Positions 43,764 to 56,586 of a stretch of 64,000 bases of DNA are shown piece by piece (position 1 is the first letter of the stretch; the number at the start of each line of letters is the position of its first letter). Origin of the DNA: Epiperipatus broadwayi (Eukaryota > Onychophora > Udeonychophora > Euonychophora > Peripatidae); assembly GCA_028023455.1 (NCBI GenBank), contig JAQFVV010006831.1, positions 1-64,000 of the forward strand, read 5' to 3'. Position numbers and translations under genes: made by a program. The notes under the pieces were generated by a model. It was not told where the DNA came from. It saw only the letters and a program-made list of their open reading frames with translations, and did not search any database.

Positions 43764-44487
43764 TGTAATGGGATGGCGAGAGTGATATAAAAAGAAATGG
43801 TTGAACTGGGTGATGGAACATCATCATCACTCCCAGTCAATTTAAAATGAAATATTTACAAAAAGTATATTTAAGTATAAAATATTTAGTATGAGATCAT
43901 GAGATGTCTGTGATCATTGAGAGATCAGGAGAGCAAACAAAATAACTAACCATCAAATATCAACCAGTATTATCAAAAAGTAAATATCTGTAAGTATAAG
44001 TAATACTTAAAATACCATTCATCATCATGAATGATGCACAATAAAATATAATAAAATCTGTACAATAAATCAACAGTCAACCTTGTGACTGGATTGGAAA
44101 TGGGTCTTCTGTAGATCAGGCTAACTATTGAGCCTTTGCTGGCTTGGGCAATTATTTAAACATAACTTAGATGCACCATTTAAGTGCCCATCCATTAGAA
44201 TACATAAGAATCAAACAATAATGCTGGGACATTAAAAACTGCTGATCATCATCAATACTCTGGCCACTTACTACCATTAATGTACTGGCCAACTAAAAAT
44301 TTAAATTTTTAAGAAGATTAAAATAAAATATAGTGCATGGGCTTTAAAGAATATAATCTTATGTGCCAACCAGGATAATGATTGATCATCATTGGATGCC
44401 CCAAAACATTAAATACACATCCCCATTTATATATTCATACCATGCATGAATCTAGATCAGAGAACACAAGCTCTATTGCTGTATATT
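43764..44487 (+). mobile_element. R1 family, copy C, interrupted by copy D
   Basis: It starts TGTAATGGGATGGCGAGAG and follows copies A and B through ACACAAGCTCTATTGCTGTA. It then stops at a TATA-like point where copy D begins (44488). It is closer to copy B than to copy A in the first 500 bp. Confidence 0.7.
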
Positions 44488-45093
44488 TGTAACGGGATAG
44501 GGGGGTATCAAAGTGGAGAGAAATGGTGTAAAAAGGATTTGAACTGGGTAATGGAATAATCATCATCATCCCCATTTCAAAATATAAATACAAATGTCAA
44601 TAATTTGAAATATTATCTATAAGTAATGAGATATATTAAAGAGAGCATGAGATCAAGAGATCTCTGAGAATATTGAGAGATCAGCCAGCTACTAAAAGCA
44701 TAATTATAAATTCAACCAGCATTATAAAGTAAAAGTAAGTATAATTCAAAATACCATTCATCTTCATTAATAGAAATAAACAAATCTGTACAATATATCA
44801 ACAGTCAATTTTGTGACTGGATTGGAAATGGGTCTTCTGTAGACCAGGCTAACTATTGAGCCTTTGCCACCTTGGGCAATTATTTAAACATAACTTGGAT
44901 GCACCAGCTTAGTGCCCATCCATTAAAATACACAATAATCAGAAATTGAAACAATAATGCTGGGACATTTAAAACATGCTGATCATCATAAATGCTCTGG
45001 ACACTTGTACTGGCCAACTATAAACATAACTCCTAATAAGACTAAAATAAAAATATAGTGCATGAGCTTTAAAGAATATTCTCTTTTGCACCT
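44488..45093 (+). mobile_element. R1 family, copy D, truncated
   Basis: It begins TGTAACGGGATAGGGGGG. It matches copy A closely, including GATGCACCAGCTTAGTGCCC, and breaks off after CTTTTGCACC, where copy A continues with AACCAGGATGATG. The sequence after the break (45094-45180) is GC-richer and unrelated to R1. Confidence 0.65.
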
Positions 45094-46996
45094 GGCTCCA
45101 CAATCAGGGGATTCTTAGCACTCTCTGCCTTCGGCCACAAATCAGTGCTTTGGTTGGTGACTTTACAGCCTCCTGGAATAAGGACCATGATTTATTTTTG
45201 ACTGTCATAATTGTATATATGTATTGGAAAAATATTTATCATTTACTCAAACATTCATTCTGCCTTATCAGTCAACTGAGAAGACCATGGTATTTCTGGA
45301 TCTTAAACTCAGAGGTAAAAAGCCAATAAACTCACCACACTGGCTAATGCATGTTGGTTAGAAGCCCATTCATGTTCATATACTATATGAATAATCACAT
45401 AATAATAACAGCTATCATGGCAAGAATGTATGGAGTGGACATTAGGAATATGCCCTGCTCATTTCCTTTAAGGCCTCCAAGAGGAATCAAAGGATATCCT
45501 TTCAGTTAATAGCAAACTCCTTTCTGCAGCCAAGTTAGTGAATATGAGAATTAATATTTATTAGAGTAAGGGTGAACAAATTTTGGCTTACAGTCACATT
45601 GGCCCATGCACAAATTTATGATTTTTAAAAATTTTACGACAAAAATGTCAAATAATTTTTTTCACATGTTACATTTGTCAATAATCAGCTATTGATGCTC
45701 AATAATAAACATAATAATTATCCCCATAGAGATTGTGACAGCAAGGTTTTATTACAAAAAAATTTGTTTCATTCATAAATAATCATGGGAACAAAATTTA
45801 GTCTTATATATATATATACATTCGAAAATTGCTTGTAATGGACTTCTTTATTTTGTGAAAATTCACTGATTAACTCCTATGAGTTCTTTATATATTAAGG
45901 AATAAAAACATTTTTTTTACATATAACTTACTACAGATCTTACAAAAATCCTTATGATTCTATATTAGGTTGGTTTACTTTTCCTATACAATTCTCAAAC
46001 TTTTCCTACTCATCATTGCTAGCACTTATATCCATTAAAAGTCCTTGTAATTTACAGTCAAGAAAGTTTGCCACTCCTGGAATAATGCAGTCTTTCAATT
46101 CTACTGAGTCATTAACAAAACTGTATTTAATATGGCAGTAATTTAACTTCACTGTATATAAAAACATTTAGCTCATCAGATAATCAATGGCTCATTTTTG
46201 ATCTCTATAGTGTCGCACCTGTATACAAAATTTTTGTTGGAGACTCTATACCCTTTTCCTAATAAGAAATCACTTTATAAAAATGTATTAGTGAATAAAA
46301 CTGAATTTATTAACATAAATAAAAATTAATATTAAAAGAGAATATTGAACTATTGAAAAAAATATGTGTATTAATTTCTTTCATGAAATATCTGGACCCC
46401 TATGCTTTTATTTCAAGTTAAATCTGAAAACTCCAATTTCTTTTTAGTGCACTGTCAATAAAAGCATTTAATAAATTTTTTTTAATCTCTATTATCTTAT
46501 AAATATTTGGAGCAAATGCAACTTTGAACAAGATTCATACATGCATCATCCTATAACAGTAAACTCATGCATATTCATGTTTTTACTTGTTTACACTAAA
46601 CTACTTGTTAGAATTAGGATATTATGGAATAATAACAAATAAATAATTATAAATAATTTGTTTAAGGCAAATCTATAAGATATAAATAACATTTAAACAA
46701 AATGTAGTTTATTTTCTTCTTGATTGGAATATTTGTCACATTTACAATCCTTGGGTCTATGTGCATTGCATGCTTTGTTCAAATGGGTGACATGTCTCTG
46801 TATTTACATTTAAGATACAATGTTTTTATTGAAGGATTGTTTAAGATATCTTTGCCTTGAAAATTGACATTTATTTTGTGTAACCAGAGGAAAAAACAGG
46901 CAAAACTCACTATATATATTGCTACACACAGCAAGGTAGAGTAATCAATGGATGCCAGAGGCTTGTGCATAAAATCCCCACCTAGTGCCTACTCAT

Positions 46997-47051
46997 CCAA
47001 TATCCACAGACTAGTTTCTGGCTTATGGCCTTCATCAGTAAGGAGCCTTGG
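46997..47051 (-). ncRNA. Hammerhead ribozyme in left arm
   Basis: This is the mirror copy of the motif at 47536-47590, with identical CTGATGA core, stem II, GAAAC-TA-GTC and distal stem CCAA/TTGG. Two changes (TCCTTA opposite TGTGGA) put one mismatch and one G-U in the proximal stem I, so activity may be weaker. Predicted cleavage is next to plus-strand position 47009. It is in the sense of the GALNT transcript. Confidence 0.65.
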
Positions 47052-47535
47052 ATCTGAGAGCACTGCATTTAGACCTTAGGATCTAATGCAACCTTCCAGC
47101 AACTACCTTTTAATCTCCATTTAACTACAAAACTATGAGTCTTAAACTGAAAACATCTTAATGTTTTCAATCCAAGCCCATTAGCTTATATAGTCATATG
47201 TACCCATACATTTTGGTGTCTTTGGTTCTTTAATAACCACAGCCACCACTATTCTATAATGTGATGTATATTGGCTTAAAACCAATCCTGCCTAATAGGA
47301 TAGTGGTGGCTGCAGTTATTAAAGAACCAAAGACACCAAAATGTATGGGTACTGAACTGGGTTCAGACCCATATGACTATATAAGCTAATGGGCTTGGAT
47401 TGAAAACATTAAGGTGTTTTCAGTTTAAGACTCATAGTTTTGTAATTATAATGGAGATAAAAAGTGGTTGCTGGAGGGTTGCATTAGATCTAAGATTGCA
47501 TTAGATCCTAAGATCTAGATGCAGTGCTCTCAGAT

Positions 47536-47590
47536 CCAAGGCTCCTCACTGATGAAGGCCATAAGCCAGAAACTAGTCTGGGGATATTGG
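47536..47590 (+). ncRNA. Hammerhead ribozyme in right arm (minimal stem III type)
   Basis: Stem I is CCAA and TCCTCA on the 5' side, pairing with TGGGGA and TTGG on the 3' side, with an internal loop GGC/TA. The core is CTGATGA, stem II is GGC-CATAA-GCC flanked by A-A, and the second core block is GAA. Stem III has only two pairs (A-T, C-G) closed by loop TA, then GTC with cleavage after 47578. A 2-bp stem III is what Penelope-type hammerheads show and usually implies action as a dimer. Stem II is short, and the A-A at its base is unusual. Confidence 0.7.
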
Positions 47591-47770
47591 ATAAGTAGGC
47601 ACTAGATGGGGATTTTATGCACAAGCCTTCTGGCATCCATTGATTACTCTAGCTTGCTGTGTGCAGCAATATATATCAGTGAGTTTTGCCTGTTTTAGCA
47701 ATAGTTATACACAAGCATAAGAGGAGGTAGTCATGTGATGTTTATTGGCTTAAACATAGAACATGGTGAT

Positions 47771-47888
47771 CATGTGATGTTTTAGTGATTTTATACAATC
47801 TTGTCCATAGGATGATGGTGACTGTGGTTCATGTGATGTTTTAGTGATTTTATACAATCCTGTCCATAGGATGATGGTGACTGTGATT
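47771..47888 (+). repeat. Two-copy tandem repeat, 59-bp unit
   Basis: CATGTGATGTTTTAGTGATT...GATGGTGACTGTG is repeated with almost no change. A shorter third start (GTCATGTGATGTTT) lies just upstream near 47730. Confidence 0.75.
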
Positions 47889-48230
47889 TTTAAAAACCCC
47901 AATACACCAAAATATATAGATACTAAACTGAGTTCAGATCTATATGACTATACAAGTCAATGAGCTTGGATTGAAAACATTATTGCATAATCATCTTGAA
48001 CTTATAGCTTTATAGTTAACTAAACAGGTGCTGAAGAGTTGCATTTGAGTTTAAGATCTAGGTGACAGTGCTCTCAGATCCAAGGCTTCTCATTGATAAA
48101 AGCCACAAGATAGTTACTACTTGGATATATTGGATGAATAGACATTAGGCAGGGGTTCAAACCTTCTTGCATCCATGGATTAGTACCAACACACTAGGTG
48201 GAACTCCTGCATAGAGAGTTTGTTATAGTT
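47888..48230 (+). mobile_element. Decayed third copy of the 47-kb hammerhead family
   Basis: It follows the right arm's order: CACCAAAATATATAGA, CTGAGTTCAGATC, GAGCTTGGATTGAAAACATT, GTGCTCTCAGATCCAAGG, then the ribozyme region and the terminal GAGAGTTTGTTATAG. The ribozyme core is ruined: CTGATGA has become TTGATAA and the GAAAC..GTC block is altered. It lies just beyond the inverted pair, in direct orientation with its right arm. Confidence 0.7.
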
Positions 48231-48561
48231 TTTTCAAAGACTGTTTTATCTTTTATTAATACAAAAATTAACAGCCGACAAACATCAATTGTGATCAATT
48301 ATTACTCCAGTCATGGAATTTGATCCCTACTAAACTAGATAGAGACTTAAATAAATTTTACTACCATATTTTTTTGATTTGAATTTTTCGGACTATGGAT
48401 GAAATAAAAGAGTTTGCTATAGTCAAGAATGATGTGGAGGAGTTAAAGATCATAGAAACTTGATTTAAAATTATCTATATCTTGAACTGGAATGATAATA
48501 ACTGAAAATTATATATATAACACTATTTTTATAACTAAAATAAAATTAATACGCAACTTAC

Positions 48562-48696
48562 CATACCCCATGCTTTTACATTTTTAATAAAACGCAGCTT
48601 TTCTGGATAGATGTTATGTAAATACCAATCAAAACTTTTGCAGTTGAGTGTATTTCTAAGGTGAATCCGATCAGAAAAGTCATTCATAGATTTTTT
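48562..48696 (-). CDS. Next exon of the same GALNT gene, linker between catalytic and lectin domains
   Basis: The exon has 45 codons, phase 0 to phase 0, and lies downstream of the exon at 57067-57249 in the same gene. It carries the family signature [18 protein letters not shown] followed by [10 protein letters not shown], matching the GALNT pattern (GD.S.R..LR..L.CK.F.WYL.N.YPE) that sits at the end of the catalytic domain before the ricin-type lectin domain. It ends KAWGM, where family members have AYG or AWG. The acceptor is ATAATTCCAG and the donor is a consensus GTAAGT. Joined to the preceding exon it aligns with the family without a gap, so no exon is missing between them. It is flanked by long introns. 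The lectin domain that should follow (C.D and QxW repeats) was not found in 1-48561, so it is either outside the window or missed. Confidence 0.9.
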
Positions 48697-49099
48697 CTGG
48701 AATTATATAAATATAATTATTTATAATCAATTGACAATAAATTTTTAATAATTTTAAAGAAAAGTCTTACTTAAGTAGCATGTTTTAATATTAAATTTTA
48801 TTTACGGTGAAGATGTTGGCACATTTTCATTTCAGTTGGAAGATATCCGATTTAAGATAAATCTAATATCATACATCAAGCAAAATTTAATTCTAAAACA
48901 TTATTCTGATTACTAGATCTGCGCATTATAAGTATGCCTAATATACTTATAATGCTAAAAATATGTGACAGCTAGAGTAACCAAGTCCAAGCCTAATATA
49001 TATGTATATATTAAACACTAAACATGCTAAGTTTAAATAAAGAATATATAAATTAATACAATGCACAGGCTTATGCACACCTGCACATAAATAATATAA

Positions 49100-49180
49100 T
49101 ATATAAGGGATTCAAACTGCGACTTTCACGTGACCAACAGCTCTCCATGCCATCTCACATTGCTGACCAACCTGATCACA
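49100..49180 (-). repeat. Possible old tRNA-derived SINE piece
   Basis: On the minus strand, TGGTCAGCAATGTG and, about 45 bases on, GTTTGAATCCC look like worn A and B boxes. No tail or target duplication was seen. Confidence 0.3.
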
Positions 49181-49852
49181 CATATGTTGAAAAGATAAAT
49201 AATCACCAATATACATATTTCATGCTAAACAAACAATCATCAGTTGGCCCAGATTATCATCTCCACACACATATATAAAATCAAATAATTTAAAAATCAA
49301 GGTTTTAAAAAGGAGTTAGTTTGTTTTATTTCTATATTATATATAAAATCAATGTTCAGCTTTATATTAAGATAGCCAATCTTTATACTTTAATGGACAG
49401 GCTTCAAACTACTCCAACCTATAACTCTTCAGTGATCCATTTCATTGAAAATCTGATGATGGAATATTCAAAGCCTATGTTAAACAAATTTATTTAACTT
49501 AAAAAAATATCTATGAAAGTTAAATCAAAAATAAGCTCTTTTATTTTTTTTAACACACATACCATCCCCTCTGCATGTGAGTGTTCAAACTATATACAAA
49601 AACGTAATAAAATCTACATCTAATATATAAAATCTGAATCCAACTCATGATTGTCATCTACTTCTATTTTCTTAAATATAAATTGATATAGACAATCTCA
49701 ATATATATATATAATAAAAAGTCAGATGTCATTTGCATGCTCTTAATTTTATATATATATTGTAACCATATGGTTTGGCTTAATTCCATCAAGCCTTATT
49801 CAATTGATCCAGTATGAAAAATTTTAAATTTCAATTGGTAATTATCACAATA

Positions 49853-50731
49853 CACCTGGGTCTCGTTTTATGCGGATTATTTTAATGCGATTTTGAAGTT
49901 ATGCGATTCGTGTTTCTTCTTAATATCTTTCATATTTCACTATATTTATTAGATATCAAGAAATTTAAATTATTAATAACTTATTTTGACTTGAAATACT
50001 TTTTTTTCAAAAATATAACATTATATTAGCAGCTAACGTGAATATGGCCTGAAGCTGTAACTAGAATATTAGCTTCTATGTAAATAATCTACTTATATTA
50101 ATGAGTAAATAATAATAATAGATTTATATTTACATATAAAAATATCGCAATAAATAGTCAAAAATTTTAAACTTTTAAAATGTATTTTGTTAATTATAAC
50201 AGAAATAAATAATTTTTTAGATTTTTAAAATAAATAATAATGAAGATTTTATTGATTTTATAAACTGAAAATAAGCTTTCTAATGATAATCTATAATCTT
50301 TTTGTTTAGATTACAATCTCATTTTTTAAATATAGAAACAAAAAACCATGAACACAGCTCAAGACTGAAAGTGGGCGCTAGTTGTATGTCACATGATGAA
50401 TCTGATTTCTTAACATTTCACAAACGAATGCATATTGTCAAATACCCAAACAACTGCTAATGATTAAAATATGTATGAAAAAATGAAAAATTAAATACTG
50501 TAGTTAACAAAAAAAGTAAAAAAAAATTGTCTTGTATTATTTTTTTTCAAATATTTGAAATTTTTTATTAGTCATACTTTATTTCCTTATTTTTTTAATG
50601 CGATTTTTGAAAATTACAACCCCCTGTCCCCATTTTTCAAGATAAGTTAAGTCTATTTTTGTGCGATTTCTTTTGTGTGCATTTTCGCGTTTTCGAGGAA
50701 CCTATCTACCGCATAAAATGAGACCCAGGTG
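49853..50731. mobile_element. pogo/Tigger-like MITE (Tc1-mariner superfamily)
   Basis: The 879-bp element has 23-bp inverted ends beginning CACCTGGGTCTCGTTTTATG, with a single mismatch between the ends, flanked on both sides by TA. The TCTCGTTTTATGCG terminal motif and repeated ATGCGATT strings just inside the ends resemble Tigger termini (known as CTCGTTTTATTGCG). There is no transposase ORF, so it is non-autonomous. It lies in the intron between the GALNT exons. Confidence 0.8.
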
Positions 50732-53700
50732 TATATTGAAAATCAGTGTATAAAATCAGTAGTAGGTTGAAATGCTTGTTAAATTACAATTTTCAAATTG
50801 AGTAAAATCTCACCAATAAATATCCTGAGAATGTTGGAAACTTAGACTGTTTGAGATACACTAGAAAATCTGTTAGAGTAGATATGAATTTTATATACAT
50901 TTTATCATACGGTCTAGTTGCAATCATATTTAAAATGATAATTTAATGGTATTGAATCAATTTGGAAGTATAAAAATATTTAGTACTCTATTATTATTAT
51001 TAAACAATAATTAAAAGAATAAAATCAATTTATAATTCTTCTAAATTTTGTAATCAATCTTCAAGTATATTGTATTGTAGTTTAAATTGATATGAAACGG
51101 TCTAATTATGTATCACTAGACTGTTCTGTTATTGGTCCATTTTATGTACCACAATCCATTGCAATAAAAATAATAAATAACTTAACAGAGAGGGGGAGTT
51201 AAAAAAGGAGAAACCACAGTCAAGACTTCAACTCTTCACACCTGCAAAAGTAAAACAAGAAAAAGTTGAAAAAAATCAATGACACCATTTGGAATTGAAT
51301 AAAATTTATTGAGATTGTAATTTTACAAGTATGGAGTAAAAAAACTTCTACCCTAGTGTACATTTTGGCCTATAATTCATTGATTGAAAATTGACAAAGT
51401 CATACTGGAAGAAAAATGGGAACCATATTAATAAATCTGTCTACTATAAGATGTGACTTCAGGATTAAGCTGGTACAAATAGTAAGCATAAAGTTTATTT
51501 TACATAATATAAATCTAAAAGTCTGTGTAAATTATTTAAATCTAAAAGAAAAACCGTAAGTGCTCTCTAGAAAAAAAAAATGTTTTGTTTTGAATTATCA
51601 CCGTGAAATACATAAATAATTTGGATAAACTTTGAACTTGTAATTCATTAAGGGAATTTTATTTCAAATAGCATAATATTTGACCCATTTATAAATGTGG
51701 AAACATAATAATTAATCTGATTAAAGAAAACAATAATTGTCTGCTTTTGGATTAAAAGCGCTAAAACTCTTTGTTATAGAAAATGTAATTCTAAAATGGT
51801 TACACTATTGATAAATGTGAAAGATGTTATAATTATAATTTCAACCTAATTGATCTAATGATTTATAAAAGAAAATAACAAATCTTCATAGTTTGATTTA
51901 AAAATATTTACCATACTGATAAAATATATAACTATACAAATATCTTCTTAAGAATTGGTAGAAAACTTTCATTTAATAATAATTGAAATGGCGAACAATT
52001 AATTGATTTATAAATGTGGAAACTTATGCTATATATTATTGTTCTATTAAGCAAAAGAAAATTGTCTGGCTAATCTATTGGAGTGTTGCTTTTTCCTCAA
52101 TCAAAAGAAGAAAAAAAAATGATGAAACTTAAAAGACGTATCCTATACCGATAAATACAAATAAAATGTTTAACTCTAGGTATTAATAGTTAATATAAAT
52201 TGTTATATCTCAAAGTATAATATTTGATATTATAGAAATCGAGACATAATAAATGCAGAAAAATATTTTAAAAGATTCCAACTATTCCGGATGATCATTA
52301 TAATAAATTGCTGTGAACAAAAAGGAAAAATCAATAAGTGCATTTGAAAAGGTTATTGCTCTTCTTGGAAAACCAGATACTTATATTATATAGCTTAAAC
52401 TTTTGGATAAAATGCTGTAGAAAGATTTTTAAGTGTTTTTTTTTCAAGATTTTGTGTCTATTATTTATTTATATTGTCAAAATACATAAATATAAAAAGA
52501 GAAGGAAAAACTATGGAAACATCGTTCTTGAAGTCTGTGTCCTAGATGATTTCATTTCTCCATTGTTTAGCTCATATTAAAAATGCTTAAAAGGATGAAC
52601 TAAAAAAATGTAATGTCACATTAATAATAATTTTTTTGTTGTTGTTATTGTTCATGTTATCAAGGGTTTTACATATGAATTGTATATATTATTAAGGTAT
52701 ATTTTTATGACATAAATTTATAATAGATTTGTAAACAGAAAATGATATACACATAATTGTTTTTACAGATTGGTCTAAAATTTTAATATTTCACTAAGCT
52801 TTACAAGATAGAGATACTCATCTCTTACATATGTGAATAATGCATTGTGGGTAAACAGAGAGAGTCACTCATTAAAGATAGAATAATAGTTCTTTATGAT
52901 AACATAGTTATTTTATATTATACAATTACCCTATATGCATTTTATGTTTATTACAGTTTTCCTATAATCAGTATGTCCAAGTTAGTGTATAATCTGCTGT
53001 TTCTTTGACTGTATGGTATTTCTTGTTATAGCTATATTTTATAATAATTTTAAAATATTTCCAAGTCATTTGACTTATAAAATGTTGGCTTATTTATTAC
53101 ACTATCAGTTTTGCATTAGGAAGTGAGATATTTATCTTTAACTTTAATGTGAAAATTATGTTTATCTTGCCATTGTAGTGATAAAGATTTGTGAGAGTAC
53201 ATCTGATGAATATATGAAATATAAAGCTGCTTTAAACACTGTGTTATGTATATGATGCATGGGCAGAGAGAAAATAGTCTCACCCATCACTTATTCCATG
53301 AACGAATTATTTTATTGAGGCAAATAAATAAAAAATGCTTAACTAGCATCATCAATCCCTAGAGAGAGGGTTATTTTAAAAGCACATATTTTGTTTCCCT
53401 GTGTTGAGACAAATTCCACACATATATACCCAGGAAAGAGGTATGGGAATCTGCATATTATCACACAACAAGGTAATGTTGTTGTGAAGAGCCTCTTTTT
53501 AGTATCTTATTCCTTAGGAGGATGTGGAGTGATTTTCACATCGGGTATGGTGAAGTTATTTTGTCTATTTTAAAAATTGGTATGGCAATGATAAAGTAAA
53601 GTTATTCAAGGACACTTGTTATCTATAGTATTCAGTTAAGTCAAATAGTGCACGAATTAGACTGTGACAACTTATGGATAAGCCAGTAAAACTTACCAAC

Positions 53701-55195
53701 AAAGCTTATTAATAATTATAAGACTTAGTTTATGTCTCACATAACAGGAGATACACACATACATACTATCATTAATGTTCATCAAGCAGTGATTCGCTGG
53801 TGGGTCGGTAAAATATTTTTTATTATCAGTACGATTGTTTATGGACATAGGCAGGGTTAATATTATGTATATGACTAACTTCTGATGTCTGCACCCTATT
53901 TAGAAATATTATTTAAGTTAAATAATAAAGATCTAATTGTATGATTAACTAATTTTATATTAAATATTATTAAACAAATTATATTAAAGAATAATTCTTA
54001 TATTTGTGCTTAATATGATAATTGCTATTATCATATTCTTATTTATATACAGCTAAGAAATATATAGTGGAAAATTCTGCTTCAAGCATTGAGTTTAAAT
54101 ATTAAGTTTGTAATACACTCTTATCTTGGATTGTAATGCTTATTTATGCCAAGCAGTGTAATATACCTGTTTTATAATACCCAATAGTGAAAACCTAATT
54201 AAAAATGATGGGGACAATAAGGGTATTATAGTATTTTATTATTTTATTCCCCATACATGTAGTTAAAGAAAATACCTTGTATCATATATGTTTTCTAGAA
54301 ATGGATGTTTAACTGTGTATAAGGTTAAGAAAATCTTGTAAATAATGTAAATAAATCTAGTTATTTTGAAATTGTTATCTAGTTGTCTGTGGTATTATTG
54401 CTAGCCATCACCCACATTATTATTGTTATTGTTATTTCAAATTCATCATTAATCAATGTAGTATAATTTACTATATATTAATACCATAATAAATTTAATG
54501 CACTTTTATATTTTTTTGAAAAGGTACATTTAAAGCATCATCACTTTGTGATTTAAATATTGTTCATCTGAAGTGTATATAGTATTTTAAATAATATAAT
54601 AAAGATGAAATAAATAATTTTGATATAGCTTATTGATTTGAACCATCAAATACATCATTCACTGATCTATTATCACACAGACCCTAATTATTGAATAAAA
54701 GAGAGTTTATAAGTTATTTGACTTGATTAAGAGTTTGTGTGTACCTTATAGAGTTTAAATTTTATATTCAGTTGGTATTCAGATTGCTAGATATTTTAGT
54801 AATTCTAAGTGTTTATCAGCAGTTTTGTCTCATATAGTTGGGTAGTGGCAAAATCCCTCTCACTGACCCAAGTATATATGGAAAAGGAATACTAGTTAAT
54901 TTATCTGAACCCTGAGAAGAATAAGTTAGTAGTTCATAGTATAATGTTGAATTTATGGTTAAGTTTTTATATTTAGAATTGTTTACTGGATTTTAATATG
55001 AATTATGTTTATTTTCACAGTTGTTTTATAGTCAGCATAACTTAATGTGTAAAGTTCTTCTTCCTTAATTTTGAGTTTATATTTTGTTTTCATTTGAGGG
55101 TAAATATTCTGGTTTGGTTAAACTTGGAATCCATATTTTACTTTAGTTTATCTTGCTATCCTTTAGACAATATCAGTTTAAAGTTCAGGATATCA

Positions 55196-55530
55196 TCTTC
55201 CATCATCATCATTGTTCTCATCTGTCATCTCAATATTTCATTATTTCTTCATTTTTAGTTTATCTTTATTCACTATCATAATTAATTCACCCTTCACTAG
55301 CTCTTATTCTATTACCATCTTAATCAGTCACTAGCTCTTAATCTATCATCATCTTAACCCTTCAGTATTCTAACACATTTTTCTTTTCTCTTGGCTCTGA
55401 GACTCATTTCATTTTATTATTTAATTCTTATTTATTGTCATCATCCATTTAATTATTTACACCCTAATTTATTTACTACTTAATTTATAATTCTAATCTC
55501 ATATTCATTTCATAGACCGGATTAATTATT
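55196..55530 (+). repeat. CAT/CTT-rich degenerate tract
   Basis: Pyrimidine-biased DNA has irregular CATCATC and CACTAGCTCTTA(A/T)TCTAT repeats (the latter twice, near 55296 and 55329). Confidence 0.5.
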
Positions 55531-56261
55531 TATTGGTTTGACAAATAGTAAATTTATCTCATAATATTTTGTTTGGGGATTTTAAAGCTAGTTTGACCAG
55601 AAGTTATTATCTTCATAATCACCTTGTAATCTTCTTTAGATTTATAGTTTCATGCTAATCAGTTCAATAGTTAGAAAATAATATCTTTTTGTGTCTTAAC
55701 ATTTTAATTTTTGGTACATTCATTTGTATGTTAGGGAATCATAGGATGGATAGGAAAGGTTACAAAGGAATTTGGATGGAAAAGCATATGAGGAAAGGTT
55801 ACAATGGGATTTGATGCCCAAACATGTAGGTATGATTAGTTAAGTGTATGTAGTGTATGAGGTAAGAAGGTTACAAAAGGGGATTTGGCCTGCAAATGTG
55901 TGTGAGGCGAGAAGGTTATTATATATATATATAAATTTAGCTAGTGACTAATATTATATATGGCACAATATATATAACAGCCTTTATAGTAAATAGTCCA
56001 CTACAATAGAAAGTATTCTCCAACATCCCATTATACAGGAATAGTGAGGGAAAATGCATCTTTAATTTGCTTATTTATTTATGACTTTGTGGTATGGATT
56101 TAATCTACATACCTACTTACTCACCAGTATTGAGTGGTTAATTAGATTATATTACGACAACATGTGGAAAATAAATCTGAACACTCGTAAAAAAAATTAA
56201 AATTAACAAATGCATCACCTTTACTGCATAAAATTTATTTATATCTATTTACATACATGTC

Positions 56262-56535
56262 AGATAGATGGATGAGTAAATGGATGGATAGTTAGATAGT
56301 CTTCTAGATAAGTAGATAGATTGGGGCACAGATAAGTAGGTGGATAAGTAAATAAAGAGATATACAGATAGGTAGATAAATAGATAGTTAGGTAAATAGA
56401 TAGATAACTCGATAGATAGATAACTAGATAGATAGGTAGGTGAGTGGATAAGTAGAGGAGTGTAGACAGTTAGGTAATAGATAGTTGGGTGGGAGAGCAG
56501 ATGTGTGAATAGGTGGCTTGGGAAGTTAATGGGTT

Positions 56536-56583
<48 letters not shown>
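56262..56583. repeat. Degenerate TAGA/GATA tract followed by (TA)n
   Basis: Irregular GATAGATAG/GGATGGATAG-type units occur to about 56535, then about 24 TA units. It borders the hammerhead element at 56584. Confidence 0.85.

Positions 56584-56586
<3 letters not shown>

Larger units (their letters stand above)
46893..47697. mobile_element. Inverted pair of hammerhead-carrying elements (foldback, about 360-400-bp arms)
   Basis: The left arm (46893-47254) is a near-exact reverse complement of the right arm (47298-47697), around a spacer of about 43 bp. The right arm has about 20 bp (GAACTGGGTTCAGACC) that the left arm lacks. Both outer ends read GAGTTTTGCCTGTTTT pointing outward. Each arm carries a hammerhead motif. 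The arrangement fits inverted terminal repeats of a Penelope-like element with no coding region between them, or a dimeric retrozyme insertion; the sequence alone cannot decide. Confidence 0.75.
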
